From Hallella seregens ATCC 51272 (GTDB taxonomy: Bacteria; Bacteroidota; Bacteroidia; Bacteroidales; Bacteroidaceae), in NCBI RefSeq assembly GCF_000518545.1, contig NZ_JADU01000001.1:310001-374000 (forward strand): DNA of 64,000 nt. The letters run 5' to 3'. Within the stretch, counting starts at the first letter, position 1. Every line of letters begins with the position of its first letter. Below are positions 1 to 8,583 of the stretch, piece after piece. Position numbers and translations under genes: made by a program. Below the pieces are notes generated by a model. That model was not told where the DNA came from, did no database searches, and saw only the letters and a program-made list of their open reading frames with translations.

Positions 1-1359
1 CTCGACGTGCCCAATGAAATGTACGTGTCGCTGAACATGAACTTCCAGATGCAGAACTTTTACAAGAAAGTGGTCATGGACTGCTTCGACGCACAGCGTG
101 CCGACGGCCGCGTGCCGTCGGTGGCTCCCTACTATATGGAGGTCTATGGCGACGACCCCAACTGGGGCGGGGCGGCCATATTGGTGCCCTATCGCAACTG
201 GCGCTACTATGGCGACAAGAGCTTGATGACGCAGAACTACGGGCAGATGAAATCGCTGTTGGACCACTACACGGCCAACACAACCAACTACATCATCAAC
301 AACTCGTTCAGCGTTCTCAGCGACTGGGGACAGGAAACGGCCGGCGTGTCGCCGCTGGTGCCCACCGAGTTTACGGAGACCACCACCTATTATTATTTAG
401 TGAGGGTGATGGCCGAGATGGCTGCCGAATTGGGACATGCCGGCGATGCCGCCACCTACAACGCCTTGGCGGCAAACATCAAGGCGGCTTTCAATGCAAA
501 GTTCTACACGGCTGCGACCCATCGGTACACCGGCGTCAGCGGTGGTGGCGGCCGTCAGGGTGAACAGGCCATGCCGCTTTACTACGGCTTGGTGCCCGAC
601 GGCGACGAGCAGGCGGTGGCCGACGTGCTGGCCGCCCGGGTGGAGGCCGACAACTACAAGGTAAAAACGGGCGAGATAGCCCTGAAGCCCGTCTTCATGT
701 CGTTGGCCAAATACGGTTACAACCATGTGGTGTGGCAGATGGCCAAGCAGACCGATTGCCCGTCGTATGGCTATTGGGTTGTGCAGGGCTACACCACCAC
801 GCCCGAATACTGGGACGTGGGGGCTTTCTCGCAGAACCATTGCATGATGAACCACATCGAGGAATGGTTCTACACGCAGCTGGGCGGCATACAGAATACA
901 GGGGATGCTTTCCGCACCTTTGACATATGCCCCTACATCCCGGCCGACCTGAACAGCATGGATGTCAGTACGCAATGCGCCTACGGCACCATCCGTTCGG
1001 CATGGCAGCGCACCGCCGACGGCTATCGTTTTCAGTTTACTGTGCCTGCCGGCACCACGGCCACCGTCGCCCTACCCACGGTTTCAGGCAAGGTGCTCAA
1101 GGAGAACGGCGCGGACATTGCGGCCGGTCAGAACGGTGTGTTCTCCGTGACCTACGGTGACACGGAGACCCAAGTGGTGTTGGGTTCGGGCAGTTATAGC
1201 TTCACGCTGGACGAGGGCTCGATAACGGGCATCCACAGACACAATTCGGAAACAGGCAAGGGCGTTCCGGCGGTTTACAATCTGAATGGTCAGCGTGTCT
1301 TGTCGCAGACCATGAGAGGCATCTGTATTATTGACGGCAACAAATACATTCGGAAATGA
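1..1359 (+). CDS. GH78 family alpha-L-rhamnosidase, 3' part (5' end outside window)
   Basis: The frame is open from the first base, so the N-terminus lies outside the window; about 452 residues are visible. They match the (alpha/alpha)6-barrel catalytic part and C-terminal beta domain of GH78 enzymes, which release terminal alpha-L-rhamnose from plant glycans. Recognisable pieces are DDPNWGGAAILVPY, SDWGQE (acidic residues near the expected active site) and SQNHCMMNHIEEWFY near base 840. The last 35 residues (VYNLNGQRV ... GICIIDGNKYIRK) resemble the C-terminal tail seen on many secreted Prevotella proteins, possibly a type IX sorting or anchoring tail; that is inference. The family call is fairly firm, the exact substrate is not. 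The only other rhamnose gene here is rhaM, near 52.1 kb. Confidence 0.82.
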   Translation, partial: LDVPNEMYVSLNMNFQMQNFYKKVVMDCFDAQRADGRVPSVAPYYMEVYGDDPNWGGAAILVPYRNWRYYGDKSLMTQNYGQMKSLLDHYTANTTNYIINNSFSVLSDWGQETAGVSPLVPTEFTETTTYYYLVRVMAEMAAELGHAGDAATYNALAANIKAAFNAKFYTAATHRYTGVSGGGGRQGEQAMPLYYGLVPDGDEQAVADVLAARVEADNYKVKTGEIALKPVFMSLAKYGYNHVVWQMAKQTDCPSYGYWVVQGYTTTPEYWDVGAFSQNHCMMNHIEEWFYTQLGGIQNTGDAFRTFDICPYIPADLNSMDVSTQCAYGTIRSAWQRTADGYRFQFTVPAGTTATVALPTVSGKVLKENGADIAAGQNGVFSVTYGDTETQVVLGSGSYSFTLDEGSITGIHRHNSETGKGVPAVYNLNGQRVLSQTMRGICIIDGNKYIRK

Positions 1360-1396
1360 AAGGCCACAGGAAACAACAGCTGTGTACTCGGCATGA

Positions 1397-1415
1397 AGAC
1401 GAATGATATTCGTCT
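1397..1415 (+). terminator. Weak hairpin after rhamnosidase
   Basis: An 8-bp stem (AGACGAAT / ATTCGTCT) with a 3-base loop lies 37 bases after the stop codon and is followed by AACTTT. It is a plausible but weak terminator. The rest of 1360-1522 shows no gene. Confidence 0.4.
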
Positions 1416-1497
1416 AACTTTACACTTGCTTCTGGAATCCGCCCACGTTAAAGGATAAGTTAATTTCCCTTAATATTCGTCTTCGTCCGTTGGGTGC

Positions 1498-1530
1498 CTT
1501 GTCCTTTCTCAATTTTATTACGTACTTTTG
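1498..1530 (+). promoter_or_regulatory. Promoter for tRNA-Arg
   Basis: TACTTTTG at 1523-1530 fits the Bacteroidetes -7 box TAnnTTTG; CTTG at 1498-1501 may be the -33 element with a 21-base spacer. The downstream transcript would carry about 110 bases before the tRNA. Confidence 0.55.
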
Positions 1531-1559
1531 CACCGTCCTAATGCTCAGGGACGGTGCAA
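1528..1559 (+). other. Stem-loop at transcript start
   Basis: TTGCACCGTCC and GGACGGTGCAA form an 11-bp stem with a 10-base loop. It begins in the -7 box, so most of it would lie at the very 5' end of the tRNA-Arg precursor. Almost the same arms form the hairpin after hppA (56228-56272). Confidence 0.4.
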
Positions 1560-1644
1560 TTGCTCTGTCGAATGAGGATTACAGCTTTCCAAGCCAACGG
1601 CTGTCGTACAATAAAAGGAGCTTGGGGTTATTATAAAACATACT

Positions 1645-1718
1645 GGTTTCGTAGCTCAACTGGATAGAGCAACTGCCTTCTAAGCAGTAGGTTACGGGTT
1701 CGAGTCCCGTCGAAATCA
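1645..1718 (+). tRNA. tRNA-Arg (TCT)
   Basis: This is a 74-base cloverleaf. The acceptor stem GGTTTCG pairs with CGAAATC (one G-U), the anticodon stem ACTGC/GCAGT encloses loop CTTCTAA with anticodon TCT, and the T arm is ACGGG-TTCGAGT-CCCGT. CCA is not encoded. No integrase or duplicated 3' end was seen nearby, so it is not an occupied attachment site here. Confidence 0.93.
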
Positions 1719-1786
1719 CCTCATCCAAGACGGCCTCAAGAACCAATCGTCTTGTGTGCCATATACCAACCCTCATGATTACCGCC

Positions 1787-2848
1787 ATGAAACGATTGTT
1801 TGCATTCATCTTTTTGGTTTTGTTCCTACAGTCGGTATCCGCCCAAAGCGTGTGCCGCGTCACGGCCGAATGCCGCAATTGGGGCGACACGCTGTTGGTA
1901 TTTGTCACGGAATGCGGTTCCGGGAGGGAAATGGCAGATACCGTACTGATGAAGCACGACCGGTTTAGCTATGACGTAAAGCTAAACTCTCCGGCTATCA
2001 TGAACGTCACGACTCCTGCGTCTTTGGAGAGGAGGGGTGAGTACTGGGCCGAACGCTTTGTCATTCTCCCCGGCGAATCTCTGCATTTCAAGAGTTACAG
2101 CGAGATGGAGGGAACACGTTTCTTCCGGCAATATGCCCAGGCACGCCGCTTTGTCAGGTCGTCTGCCTATCGTGACAGCGAGGATAAATATGTGGCTATT
2201 CTGGATTATGTCAAGCAAAACAGGGACGATGAGGCATGTGTAACGTTGATTACCGACTACGTTACAAGTTTTGTCATGGATGAAAGGAAGCTGCAAGAAG
2301 CCTTCGACTTGCTCTCGCCCGAGGTGCGGAATGGGCGGATGCGCCCCTTGTTTGATTGGACATTGCATGCTGTTCAAACCAAACAATCGCGAGGCAAAAA
2401 CCAGCCGACCCTTGTGGGGCAGCCGGCCAAGGACTTTAAGCTGATGGATATTCATGGTGCGGAACTCCAATTGTCGTCTTTCCGCGGTAGTTACGTCCTG
2501 TTGGATTTTTGGGGAAGTTGGTGCATGCCTTGCTTGAAAGGACTGTCGGGACTGAAAGAATTTTACGAAAGAAACAAGGGCCGGATGGCCGTCATCGGCA
2601 TCAGTTGCCATGACCATGAGGAGAGGTGGCGCAAGGCGGTGCAGGAAAACCATCTGCCTTGGCACAACGTCTTTGCTCCGAAAAACTGCAAGGTCACGGA
2701 AGACTATCTGGTCAACGCCTTTCCAACACTGGTGCTCATATCGCCAGACGGGCGTATCTTGAGGTATGCTACCCCCCCCGACTCAGACATTTACGCTTTC
2801 ATTCAGCATCTTTTGGACGGCAACCGGCTGAAAGAATCCACCCCATAA
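1787..2848 (+). CDS. TlpA-type thioredoxin-fold protein (first of three)
   Basis: The protein has 353 residues with a signal peptide (MKRLFAFIFLVLFLQ ending near SVSAQ), so it is exported. The N-terminal two thirds is poorly conserved and beta-rich. The C-terminal part from about residue 210 is a TlpA/ResA-like thioredoxin fold with active site WCMPC (Cys246, Cys249), the type that reduces disulfides outside the cytoplasm. The ATG at 1787 is chosen over upstream GTG 1754 and ATG 1775 because it directly precedes the signal peptide. The next gene follows after 14 bases, and no clear promoter lies between tRNA-Arg and this gene, so read-through from the tRNA promoter is possible. The substrate is unknown. 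Confidence 0.82.
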   Translation: MKRLFAFIFLVLFLQSVSAQSVCRVTAECRNWGDTLLVFVTECGSGREMADTVLMKHDRFSYDVKLNSPAIMNVTTPASLERRGEYWAERFVILPGESLHFKSYSEMEGTRFFRQYAQARRFVRSSAYRDSEDKYVAILDYVKQNRDDEACVTLITDYVTSFVMDERKLQEAFDLLSPEVRNGRMRPLFDWTLHAVQTKQSRGKNQPTLVGQPAKDFKLMDIHGAELQLSSFRGSYVLLDFWGSWCMPCLKGLSGLKEFYERNKGRMAVIGISCHDHEERWRKAVQENHLPWHNVFAPKNCKVTEDYLVNAFPTLVLISPDGRILRYATPPDSDIYAFIQHLLDGNRLKESTP

Positions 2849-2862
2849 CCTTTTATATTTGC

Positions 2863-4113
2863 ATGATGAAGCAACTGTTTCTCGCCGTCGCCTTACTGCT
2901 GCCGGCCTTTTGCATGAGTTCAGCCCAGCCTGTTACTTGTCATATTACCGGCGAAGTAGAAGACAAAGAAGAAAAACAAGTCGTTTTATACGAACTCGGA
3001 ACAGACCCGAGAGTAAACGATTTCATCACCGTGAACATTCAGAACGGCAGGTTTTCGTACGACCTGAACACAGATATACTCCGGTGCTATGAAGTCGTTT
3101 TGCTAAGCGAGTTTAAACAGGGGAGCATGCGCGTTGCGAACTTCATTGTGGAGAATGCAAATGTTCATATCGTCATTCCCCGTGCAGCTGATGGAGACGA
3201 TGATGCTTTCAGGATAGAATCGGATGGAAAGGAGAACCGGATGAAGATTAAATATTCTACTTATAAAGATTCTATTTACTCCAGCTACAAGCCTAAGTTT
3301 TTAAGGAAAGCAGCCCAAAGAGATAGTTTGGATAAGGCAAGGCAGTATTTTAAACCAATCGTTTATGAGGTTTATGAGAAGTTGAAATGTGCCCAGGGAG
3401 CGCAGCGGGACAGTTTGTTGCAGCTCTTTCCCCAAGACGGTTTTTCGGAATTGGGCAGAAAGACAGAGGCGGAGTATGGCGCATTGATGGATGATTACCA
3501 TGTGGAGTTGGCAAAATGGTATGAAAACCACAGATGCTTTTATGGGCTTGCCGAGATAAGCAGGGGGGTCGCTTCCAACCAATTTTCCAGGACTCAGGAA
3601 AAATATATAGAGCTTTATCTGAACCACTATGCCGACTATATGGCGGGCCATCCCTATCATCAGAAAGCCTCCTACGGCGTGGCGGCTTCAAGATTGCAGG
3701 TGGGCAAACCGTATATCGACTATGAAGTGCGGGGACCGAACGGCAACACTGTAAGATTGTCGTCCCTGTATAAGGGCAAGGTCGTCTTCATCGATCTATG
3801 GGCAAGCTGGTGTGTCCCCTGTAGGTGGCATGCCAAGGCTGTCGTTCCCATTTACGAGAAGTATAAAGACAAGGGCTTTCAGGTGATTGGCATTGCCCGA
3901 GAGAAAGAAACGGGACGGATGGAGGCTGCTGCAAAACAAGACGGTTACCCTTGGCCGAACCTTTTGGAACTTAACGACCAGCATCATGTCTGGCTCAAGA
4001 ATGGGCTCAACCAGTCGGGTGGCGGCGGTTTCCTTATCGACGAAAAAGGAACCATTCTGGCCATATCTCCCGAGCCCGACGAATTGGAAAAGATACTTAA
4101 CGAACAATTATAG
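2863..4113 (+). CDS. TlpA-type thioredoxin-fold protein with DUF4369-like N-terminus (second of three)
   Basis: The protein has 416 residues and starts MMKQLFLAVALLLPAFC, an export signal whose Cys17 may be a lipobox (LPAFC) although cleavage after SSAQ is equally likely. Residues about 22-110 (HITGEVEDKEEKQVVLYEL and onward) look like the small beta domain DUF4369 common in Bacteroidetes thiol proteins. The C-terminal thioredoxin domain carries WCVPC (Cys317, Cys320). The frame is open far upstream, but that stretch overlaps the preceding gene; the paired ATGs at 2863/2866 before the hydrophobic segment are the sensible starts. It is probably co-transcribed with both neighbours. The redox role in the envelope is inferred from the family. 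Confidence 0.82.
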   Translation: MMKQLFLAVALLLPAFCMSSAQPVTCHITGEVEDKEEKQVVLYELGTDPRVNDFITVNIQNGRFSYDLNTDILRCYEVVLLSEFKQGSMRVANFIVENANVHIVIPRAADGDDDAFRIESDGKENRMKIKYSTYKDSIYSSYKPKFLRKAAQRDSLDKARQYFKPIVYEVYEKLKCAQGAQRDSLLQLFPQDGFSELGRKTEAEYGALMDDYHVELAKWYENHRCFYGLAEISRGVASNQFSRTQEKYIELYLNHYADYMAGHPYHQKASYGVAASRLQVGKPYIDYEVRGPNGNTVRLSSLYKGKVVFIDLWASWCVPCRWHAKAVVPIYEKYKDKGFQVIGIAREKETGRMEAAAKQDGYPWPNLLELNDQHHVWLKNGLNQSGGGGFLIDEKGTILAISPEPDELEKILNEQL

Positions 4114-4186
4114 ACATCCGTAACACATGAAATCCTCTAAAATTTCACACCTGGTGGCAGGTGCTTCCATCTTCAGAATCCTGAAA

Positions 4187-6166
4187 ATGTACAAGCGGTT
4201 TCTGCTTGTCATCCTCTTGTTTAATAGTATGGCGGTGTTGGGCAACCCATGTTCGACGAATGGCATCATTGACGATGCACTTGCCCCATCCGCTTGGAGA
4301 AACACGGAGACAGGTGATTGGGAAATCAGCTTCTATGCCGAGGGGGCTGTTTGCGACGCTCGTTTCTGGCAATACAAGCAAAGGATGCGGCAGGGCAGCC
4401 GGTGGCTTTTCCTGCTGACAGACGGCAAGGAGGAGTTGTCGGTACGGGCAGACATGCGCAAAAACGGTTTGTGCAAGATGACAATAGGTAACCGCAGCCC
4501 TGTCGTTTGCCGGCGAATCGTGACAAATCGGTTGCCCGACTATCCGACGAAAGACGCTTCGCCCATCAAGGACACGGGTTGTCTTCGTGAAGATTCGGTG
4601 ACCATCGAGGGATGGCTGCGCCACATGTCTGCAAAGGAAAAATCGCAGAAGAGCGATTTCGACGTGACATTTACAGATGTGATGACCAATCAGGAAAAGA
4701 GCTTTTCCGCAAAAACAGACCCGGACGGGCACTTCTGCCTGACGCTCCCGCTGCTCAATACCACCGAAGTCTACCTTGACTGGCAACGCTGTCGCGTCAT
4801 GTCGGTGTTTGAACCCGGGGAGACCTATTTCCTTTTGTGCGATTTTGAAACAGGCGAACGCTTCATCATGGGAAAGCATGCACGCTTGCAGAATGAGATT
4901 CTGATGACCGATTTCGCCCCCTCTTTCAAGAGGAAGGACGAATCCGAGGACTTTCCTCACTTTATGCAAGAGGTGGCAGACAGCCGGAAAGCGAACGAAA
5001 CGGCTTTCAACAAGATGTTGGCTGCCCATCCCCGCCTGTCGGAACGTTTCAAGGAATACACCCGGGCGAAGATGAAATACGGCGAGGCCTACACGATCAG
5101 TCAGGCTAAATATTCGAGTCCGTCGTTCAGATTGCCGCCTCATATCCGCGCTTACGCCCTTCAACATTTCGTAGAAAACCCTGCGTGTCCTTTCACGCTG
5201 TATCGTGAGTTGGTATGGTTCATGAACGATTTGCTTGATGATGGTATGGAAAAGAGTTTTTCGGAAGAGCTTCGGGAGGCCGCAGAATTGTACCATACAA
5301 CACTGACAGACGAGGAAAAAGAGCAAGCGCAAAAATGGGATGAGCTCATTGCAGACATGTGGCAGACTATTGAAAAGGCTAAAGGCGACGAAGAGAAAAT
5401 AAAGGTGTATGAAGCGTACCAGAATGACAATCTTGAGATTTGGGACGCATATGCCAACTTGTCGCAGAAGTATGCCGTGGAAATGGAGGGAGCCCGGCTT
5501 AGGGATTACAAGCGTGCGGTGGACTCACTGGGATGTAGCCCGGACCTGAAAGACATGCTGATGGCCGGCCGTTACAGCCAGATCATCAGCCGCAATCGTC
5601 ATTCTTTGGCCCCGTCCCTGCTCGAAAGGCTCCATGCCGATGTGGGGATGCCCGCGGCAAAGGCTCGTGTCATGGCCGAGCATCTCAGGTATCAGGCTCT
5701 GGAACGGCAGGATTTCAAGAACGCAACCTGCCTGAAATCTAACGAACCCTTGGCCGGAATCAAGGAGGGCAAGGAACTGTTGGCCAAGATGACGGAGCCT
5801 TATCGCGGTCATTATGTCCTGATAGATGTCTGGGGAACATGGTGCGCCCCTTGTAAGGAAGCATTGTCGCACAGTGAATCCCTATATGAAACGCTTACCC
5901 CTTACGATATGATATTTATGTATTTGGCCAGCAACAGCCCCGAGGAATCTTGGAAAAATACGATTCAGGAATACCGGCTGACTCGGGAAAACTGCGTGCA
6001 CTACAACTTGCCACGCAGTCAGCAGCAGGCTATAGAGAAGTATTTTCGGCTGAATTCCTATCCCACTTACCGGCTGATAGACCCGCAAGGCAACGTCATG
6101 GATACAGATGCCGACCCACGGAACTTGCCGGAATTTGAGCGGCTGATGAGGCAATTGAGCGAATAG
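4187..6166 (+). CDS. Large TlpA-type thioredoxin-fold protein (third of three)
   Basis: The protein has 659 residues with start MYKRFLLVILLFNSMAVLG, a good signal peptide. An in-frame ATG at 4127 would add 20 residues ahead of it and spoil the signal, so 4187 is preferred. About 500 residues of charged, largely helical sequence without a recognised domain precede a C-terminal thioredoxin fold with WCAPC (Cys553, Cys556). Active-site spacing matches the two upstream proteins, which are only distantly similar elsewhere. The long N-terminal part may bind a specific partner; this is inference. The gene ends just before a bidirectional terminator shared with pgk. Confidence 0.75.
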   Translation: MYKRFLLVILLFNSMAVLGNPCSTNGIIDDALAPSAWRNTETGDWEISFYAEGAVCDARFWQYKQRMRQGSRWLFLLTDGKEELSVRADMRKNGLCKMTIGNRSPVVCRRIVTNRLPDYPTKDASPIKDTGCLREDSVTIEGWLRHMSAKEKSQKSDFDVTFTDVMTNQEKSFSAKTDPDGHFCLTLPLLNTTEVYLDWQRCRVMSVFEPGETYFLLCDFETGERFIMGKHARLQNEILMTDFAPSFKRKDESEDFPHFMQEVADSRKANETAFNKMLAAHPRLSERFKEYTRAKMKYGEAYTISQAKYSSPSFRLPPHIRAYALQHFVENPACPFTLYRELVWFMNDLLDDGMEKSFSEELREAAELYHTTLTDEEKEQAQKWDELIADMWQTIEKAKGDEEKIKVYEAYQNDNLEIWDAYANLSQKYAVEMEGARLRDYKRAVDSLGCSPDLKDMLMAGRYSQIISRNRHSLAPSLLERLHADVGMPAAKARVMAEHLRYQALERQDFKNATCLKSNEPLAGIKEGKELLAKMTEPYRGHYVLIDVWGTWCAPCKEALSHSESLYETLTPYDMIFMYLASNSPEESWKNTIQEYRLTRENCVHYNLPRSQQQAIEKYFRLNSYPTYRLIDPQGNVMDTDADPRNLPEFERLMRQLSE

Positions 6167-6184
6167 GCAACCCCTGACAAGCAG

Positions 6185-6214
6185 AAGCGTCCTCCCCGGA
6201 TGGGGAGGACGCTT
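6185..6214. terminator. Bidirectional terminator between TlpA cluster and pgk
   Basis: A perfect 13-bp stem, AAGCGTCCTCCCC with GGGGAGGACGCTT, closes a 4-base GGAT loop. It lies between two convergent genes. Confidence 0.85.
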
Positions 6215-6234
6215 ATTGATGAGGCGGGAGGCGA

Positions 6235-7482
6235 TCAGGCCTTGATGGCTGCCACGCCGGGAAGCTCCTTGCCCTCGATGGCCTCGAGCAGGGCGCCGCC
6301 GCCGGTAGAGATGTACGAAACCTTGTCGGCCAGCCCGAACTTGTTGACACAAGCCACGGAGTCGCCGCCGCCGATGAGCGAGAAAGCACCCTCGGCCGTG
6401 GCCTCGGCAATGGCTTCGCCAATGGCGCGCGAGCCGGCGGTGAAGTTGTCGAACTCGAACACGCCGGCCGGGCCGTTCCACAAAATGGTCTTGGCACCCT
6501 TGATGGCCTCGACGAAAGCCTTCTGCGTGTCGGGGCCGGCATCCATGCCTTCCCAGCCGGCGGGGATGGCGTCTGAGGGATATACCCGGCGGTTGGCGTC
6601 GTTGGAGAAAGCGTCACCACATACGGAGTCGGTGCCGAGCACGAGTTCCACGCCGTTCTTCTTGGCCAGTTGCTCCACGCTGAGAGCTACGTCCAGCTTG
6701 TCGAGTTCCACGATGGAGTCGCCAATCTCGCCGCCGTGAGCCTTCGAGAAGGTGTAGGTCATGCCGCCACAGAGGATGAGCTTGTCGACCTTGCCCAGCA
6801 GGTTCTCGATGATGCCAATCTTCGACGATACCTTGGAACCGCCCATGATGGCCACGAAAGGCCGCTTGATGTTGTTGAGCACGCTGTCCACGGCCTTCAC
6901 TTCTTTCTCCATGAGGTAGCCCAGCATGCGGTGGTCGGCATCGAAGAACTCGTCGATGACGGCCGTCGAGGCGTGTTTGCGGTGGGCGGTGCCAAAGGCA
7001 TCCATCACGTAAACGTCGGCATAGGAGGCGAGTTTCTTGGCAAACTCTTTCTGCGACACCTTGAGGGCCTTCTTGGCCTCGTCGTATTCGGGTGTGCCTT
7101 TCTCCACGCCCACGGGCTTGCCCTCCTCCTCGGGATAGAAGCGGAGGTTCTCCAGCAGCAGGGCTTCGCCCGGCTTCAGGGCCTCGGCCTCGGTGGAAGC
7201 GTTGGCGCAGTCCTTGGCAAACTTCACGTCAACGCCCAGCAACTCGGACACCTTGCCCACGATCTGGCCCAGGCTGAGCTTGGGGTTCACCTTGCCTTTG
7301 GGCTTGCCCATGTGGCTCATCATGATGACGGCACCGCCGTCGGCCAGCACTTTCTTCAGTGTGGGCAGGGCGCCGCGGATGCGGGTGTCGTCGGTGACGT
7401 TGCCATTCTCGTCCAATGGCACATTGAAATCTACGCGAACGATTGCCTTCTTACCGGCAAAGTTAAATTCTTCGATTGTCAT
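6235..7482 (-). CDS. pgk: Phosphoglycerate kinase
   Basis: Glycolytic enzyme moving phosphate between 1,3-bisphosphoglycerate and ADP in the cytoplasm. The 415 residues are full length for bacteria. The N-terminal substrate motif [19 protein letters not shown] (residues about 18-36), the hinge segment GGSKVSSK near residue 215 and the nucleotide-binding end GGGDS near residue 373 are all present. Start ATG at 7482 follows a -7 box 45 bases upstream (7527-7534). It is transcribed alone and convergent with the TlpA cluster. Confidence 0.97.
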   Translation of the reverse strand: MTIEEFNFAGKKAIVRVDFNVPLDENGNVTDDTRIRGALPTLKKVLADGGAVIMMSHMGKPKGKVNPKLSLGQIVGKVSELLGVDVKFAKDCANASTEAEALKPGEALLLENLRFYPEEEGKPVGVEKGTPEYDEAKKALKVSQKEFAKKLASYADVYVMDAFGTAHRKHASTAVIDEFFDADHRMLGYLMEKEVKAVDSVLNNIKRPFVAIMGGSKVSSKIGIIENLLGKVDKLILCGGMTYTFSKAHGGEIGDSIVELDKLDVALSVEQLAKKNGVELVLGTDSVCGDAFSNDANRRVYPSDAIPAGWEGMDAGPDTQKAFVEAIKGAKTILWNGPAGVFEFDNFTAGSRAIGEAIAEATAEGAFSLIGGGDSVACVNKFGLADKVSYISTGGGALLEAIEGKELPGVAAIKA

Positions 7483-7526
7483 TTTAGCTTGTATTTATAG
7501 TTAGTGAAAGTCTGTACTATCACTTG

Positions 7527-7534
7527 CAAAGATA
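7527..7534 (-). promoter_or_regulatory. pgk promoter -7 box
   Basis: TATCTTTG on the minus strand matches TAnnTTTG and lies 45 bases before the pgk start. No TTTG is found at the ideal -33 spacing. Confidence 0.55.
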
Positions 7535-7620
7535 CTGTTTTTCTGGGACAACGGGGACTGCGGCCCTTGGTTTTTTGCTTTTTTTTCGTCACGGGGGCGG
7601 TGATTGTCAGCTGTATATGA

Positions 7621-7653
7621 CAAAAAGCGGCGGGCGGAGGCGTGCCACCGCCC
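7621..7653 (-). terminator. Probable terminator of the radA-queC transcript
   Basis: On the minus strand a GGGCGG / CCGCCC stem is followed by GCCGC and a run of five T. It lies about 230 bases after the queC stop, beyond the 22-bp array, so the array would be transcribed as 3' UTR. Confidence 0.5.
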
Positions 7654-7662
7654 TGTACGATT

Positions 7663-7693
7663 CTGCCCCCGAGGCCTTGTGGCCCGGGGGCAG
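7663..7693. other. Strong GC-rich hairpin next to 22-bp array
   Basis: CTGCCCCCG pairs with CGGGGGCAG, and inside them GGCC pairs with GGCC around a TTGT loop with one bulged A. This 13-bp interrupted stem directly abuts the distal end of the repeat array. It may act with the hairpin at 7632-7653 to end transcription. Confidence 0.5.
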
Positions 7694-7869
7694 ACGGGGT
7701 TTTGCGGTGCGGCATATGCCTCGCGCCGCGGCCATGGCGGTTTGGCGGCCCCGCGATTGAGCCGTAACGGCGTTGCGATTCCACCGTTTTGGCCGCGCGT
7801 CTGCGGGTTTTTCGCGCTGAGATTGCAGGTTTTTCGCACGGCGATTTTGGTGCGACGGCGACGCCACCA
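7694..7869 (-). repeat. 22-bp degenerate tandem array, locus 1 (about 8 units)
   Basis: Eight consecutive 22-base segments (7694, 7716, 7738, 7760, 7782, 7804, 7826 and 7848 onward) align without gaps to the unit described at 28365-28496, read on the minus strand. The clearest is 7760-7781. Units 7804 and 7826 share a GGTTTTTCGC variant. The array starts 13 bases after the queC stop. The outermost two units (7694, 7716) are weak matches. No spacers and no coding potential. Confidence 0.75.
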
Positions 7870-7882
7870 TGGTGCCGTCGCG

Positions 7883-8536
7883 TCAGTCTTCGTAGGGCGT
7901 GGTGTCGGCAATGCCGGCCTCGGCCAGTGCCTCGCGCCGTTCGCGGCAGGTGCCGCACTTGCCGCAGTGCCGTTCGCCGCCCTTGTAGCAGCTCCACGTC
8001 TCGGCGTAGTCGAGGCCCAAGGCCTTGCCACGGCGGGCTATGCCGGCCTTGGTCAGACCGGTGTAGGGAGCCCACACCTCAATGCCCGGCCAGGTGCCCG
8101 CACGTGTGGCGGCCGACATGGCCTCGACAAACTCCGGCCGGCAGTCGGGATAGACGGTGTGGTCGCCGGTGTGGTTGGCCATCATGACGCGCTTCAGCCC
8201 GCGGCTCTCGGCCATGCCCGCGGCGATACTCAGCATGATGCCGTTGCGGAAAGGCACCACCGTGGACAGCATGTTCTGCTCGTCGTAGTCGCCCTCGGGA
8301 ATGGCGGCTGCGCCCTCAAGCAGACTCGACTTGAAGTAGCGGGACATGAAGTCCAGGGGAATGGTGACGTGGGGAATGCCGAGCCGCCGGCAGTGCATCC
8401 GGGCCAAGGGCAGCTCCTGGGTGTTGTGGTTGCTGCCATAGTCGAACGATAGGCCCAGGGCAATGCGGTTGCGGAACTCGTAGAGCATGGTGATGGAGTC
8501 CATGCCACCGCTGACAATGATGATGGAATCTTTCAT
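7883..8536 (-). CDS. queC: 7-cyano-7-deazaguanine synthase (QueC)
   Basis: Converts 7-carboxy-7-deazaguanine to preQ0 with ATP and ammonia, in the queuosine tRNA-modification pathway. The protein has 217 residues. The PP-loop ATP motif SGGMDS is at residues 9-14, and a zinc cluster lies near the C-terminus (Cys183, Cys191, Cys194, Cys197 in CYKGGERHCGKCGTC). The ATG at 8536 starts directly at MKDSIIIVSGG; longer in-frame starts run into the end of radA and are rejected. radA ends 47 bases upstream on the same strand, so the two are probably co-transcribed. No queD, queE or queF is in the window and no preQ1 riboswitch was recognised. Confidence 0.93.
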   Translation of the reverse strand: MKDSIIIVSGGMDSITMLYEFRNRIALGLSFDYGSNHNTQELPLARMHCRRLGIPHVTIPLDFMSRYFKSSLLEGAAAIPEGDYDEQNMLSTVVPFRNGIMLSIAAGMAESRGLKRVMMANHTGDHTVYPDCRPEFVEAMSAATRAGTWPGIEVWAPYTGLTKAGIARRGKALGLDYAETWSCYKGGERHCGKCGTCRERREALAEAGIADTTPYED

Positions 8537-8583
8537 TTGGAAGAGAATATGAGGAATGGGCGGCCCCCGCCGCCGTGCCAGAG

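Noticed and set aside
6670..7500. Long open frame antisense to pgk
   Set aside because: Opposite-strand frame kept open by GC-rich codon use; no family match, and pgk is certain.
7604..8452. Plus-strand frame across the queC 3' region
   Set aside because: It runs through the 22-bp array and antisense queC; no support.
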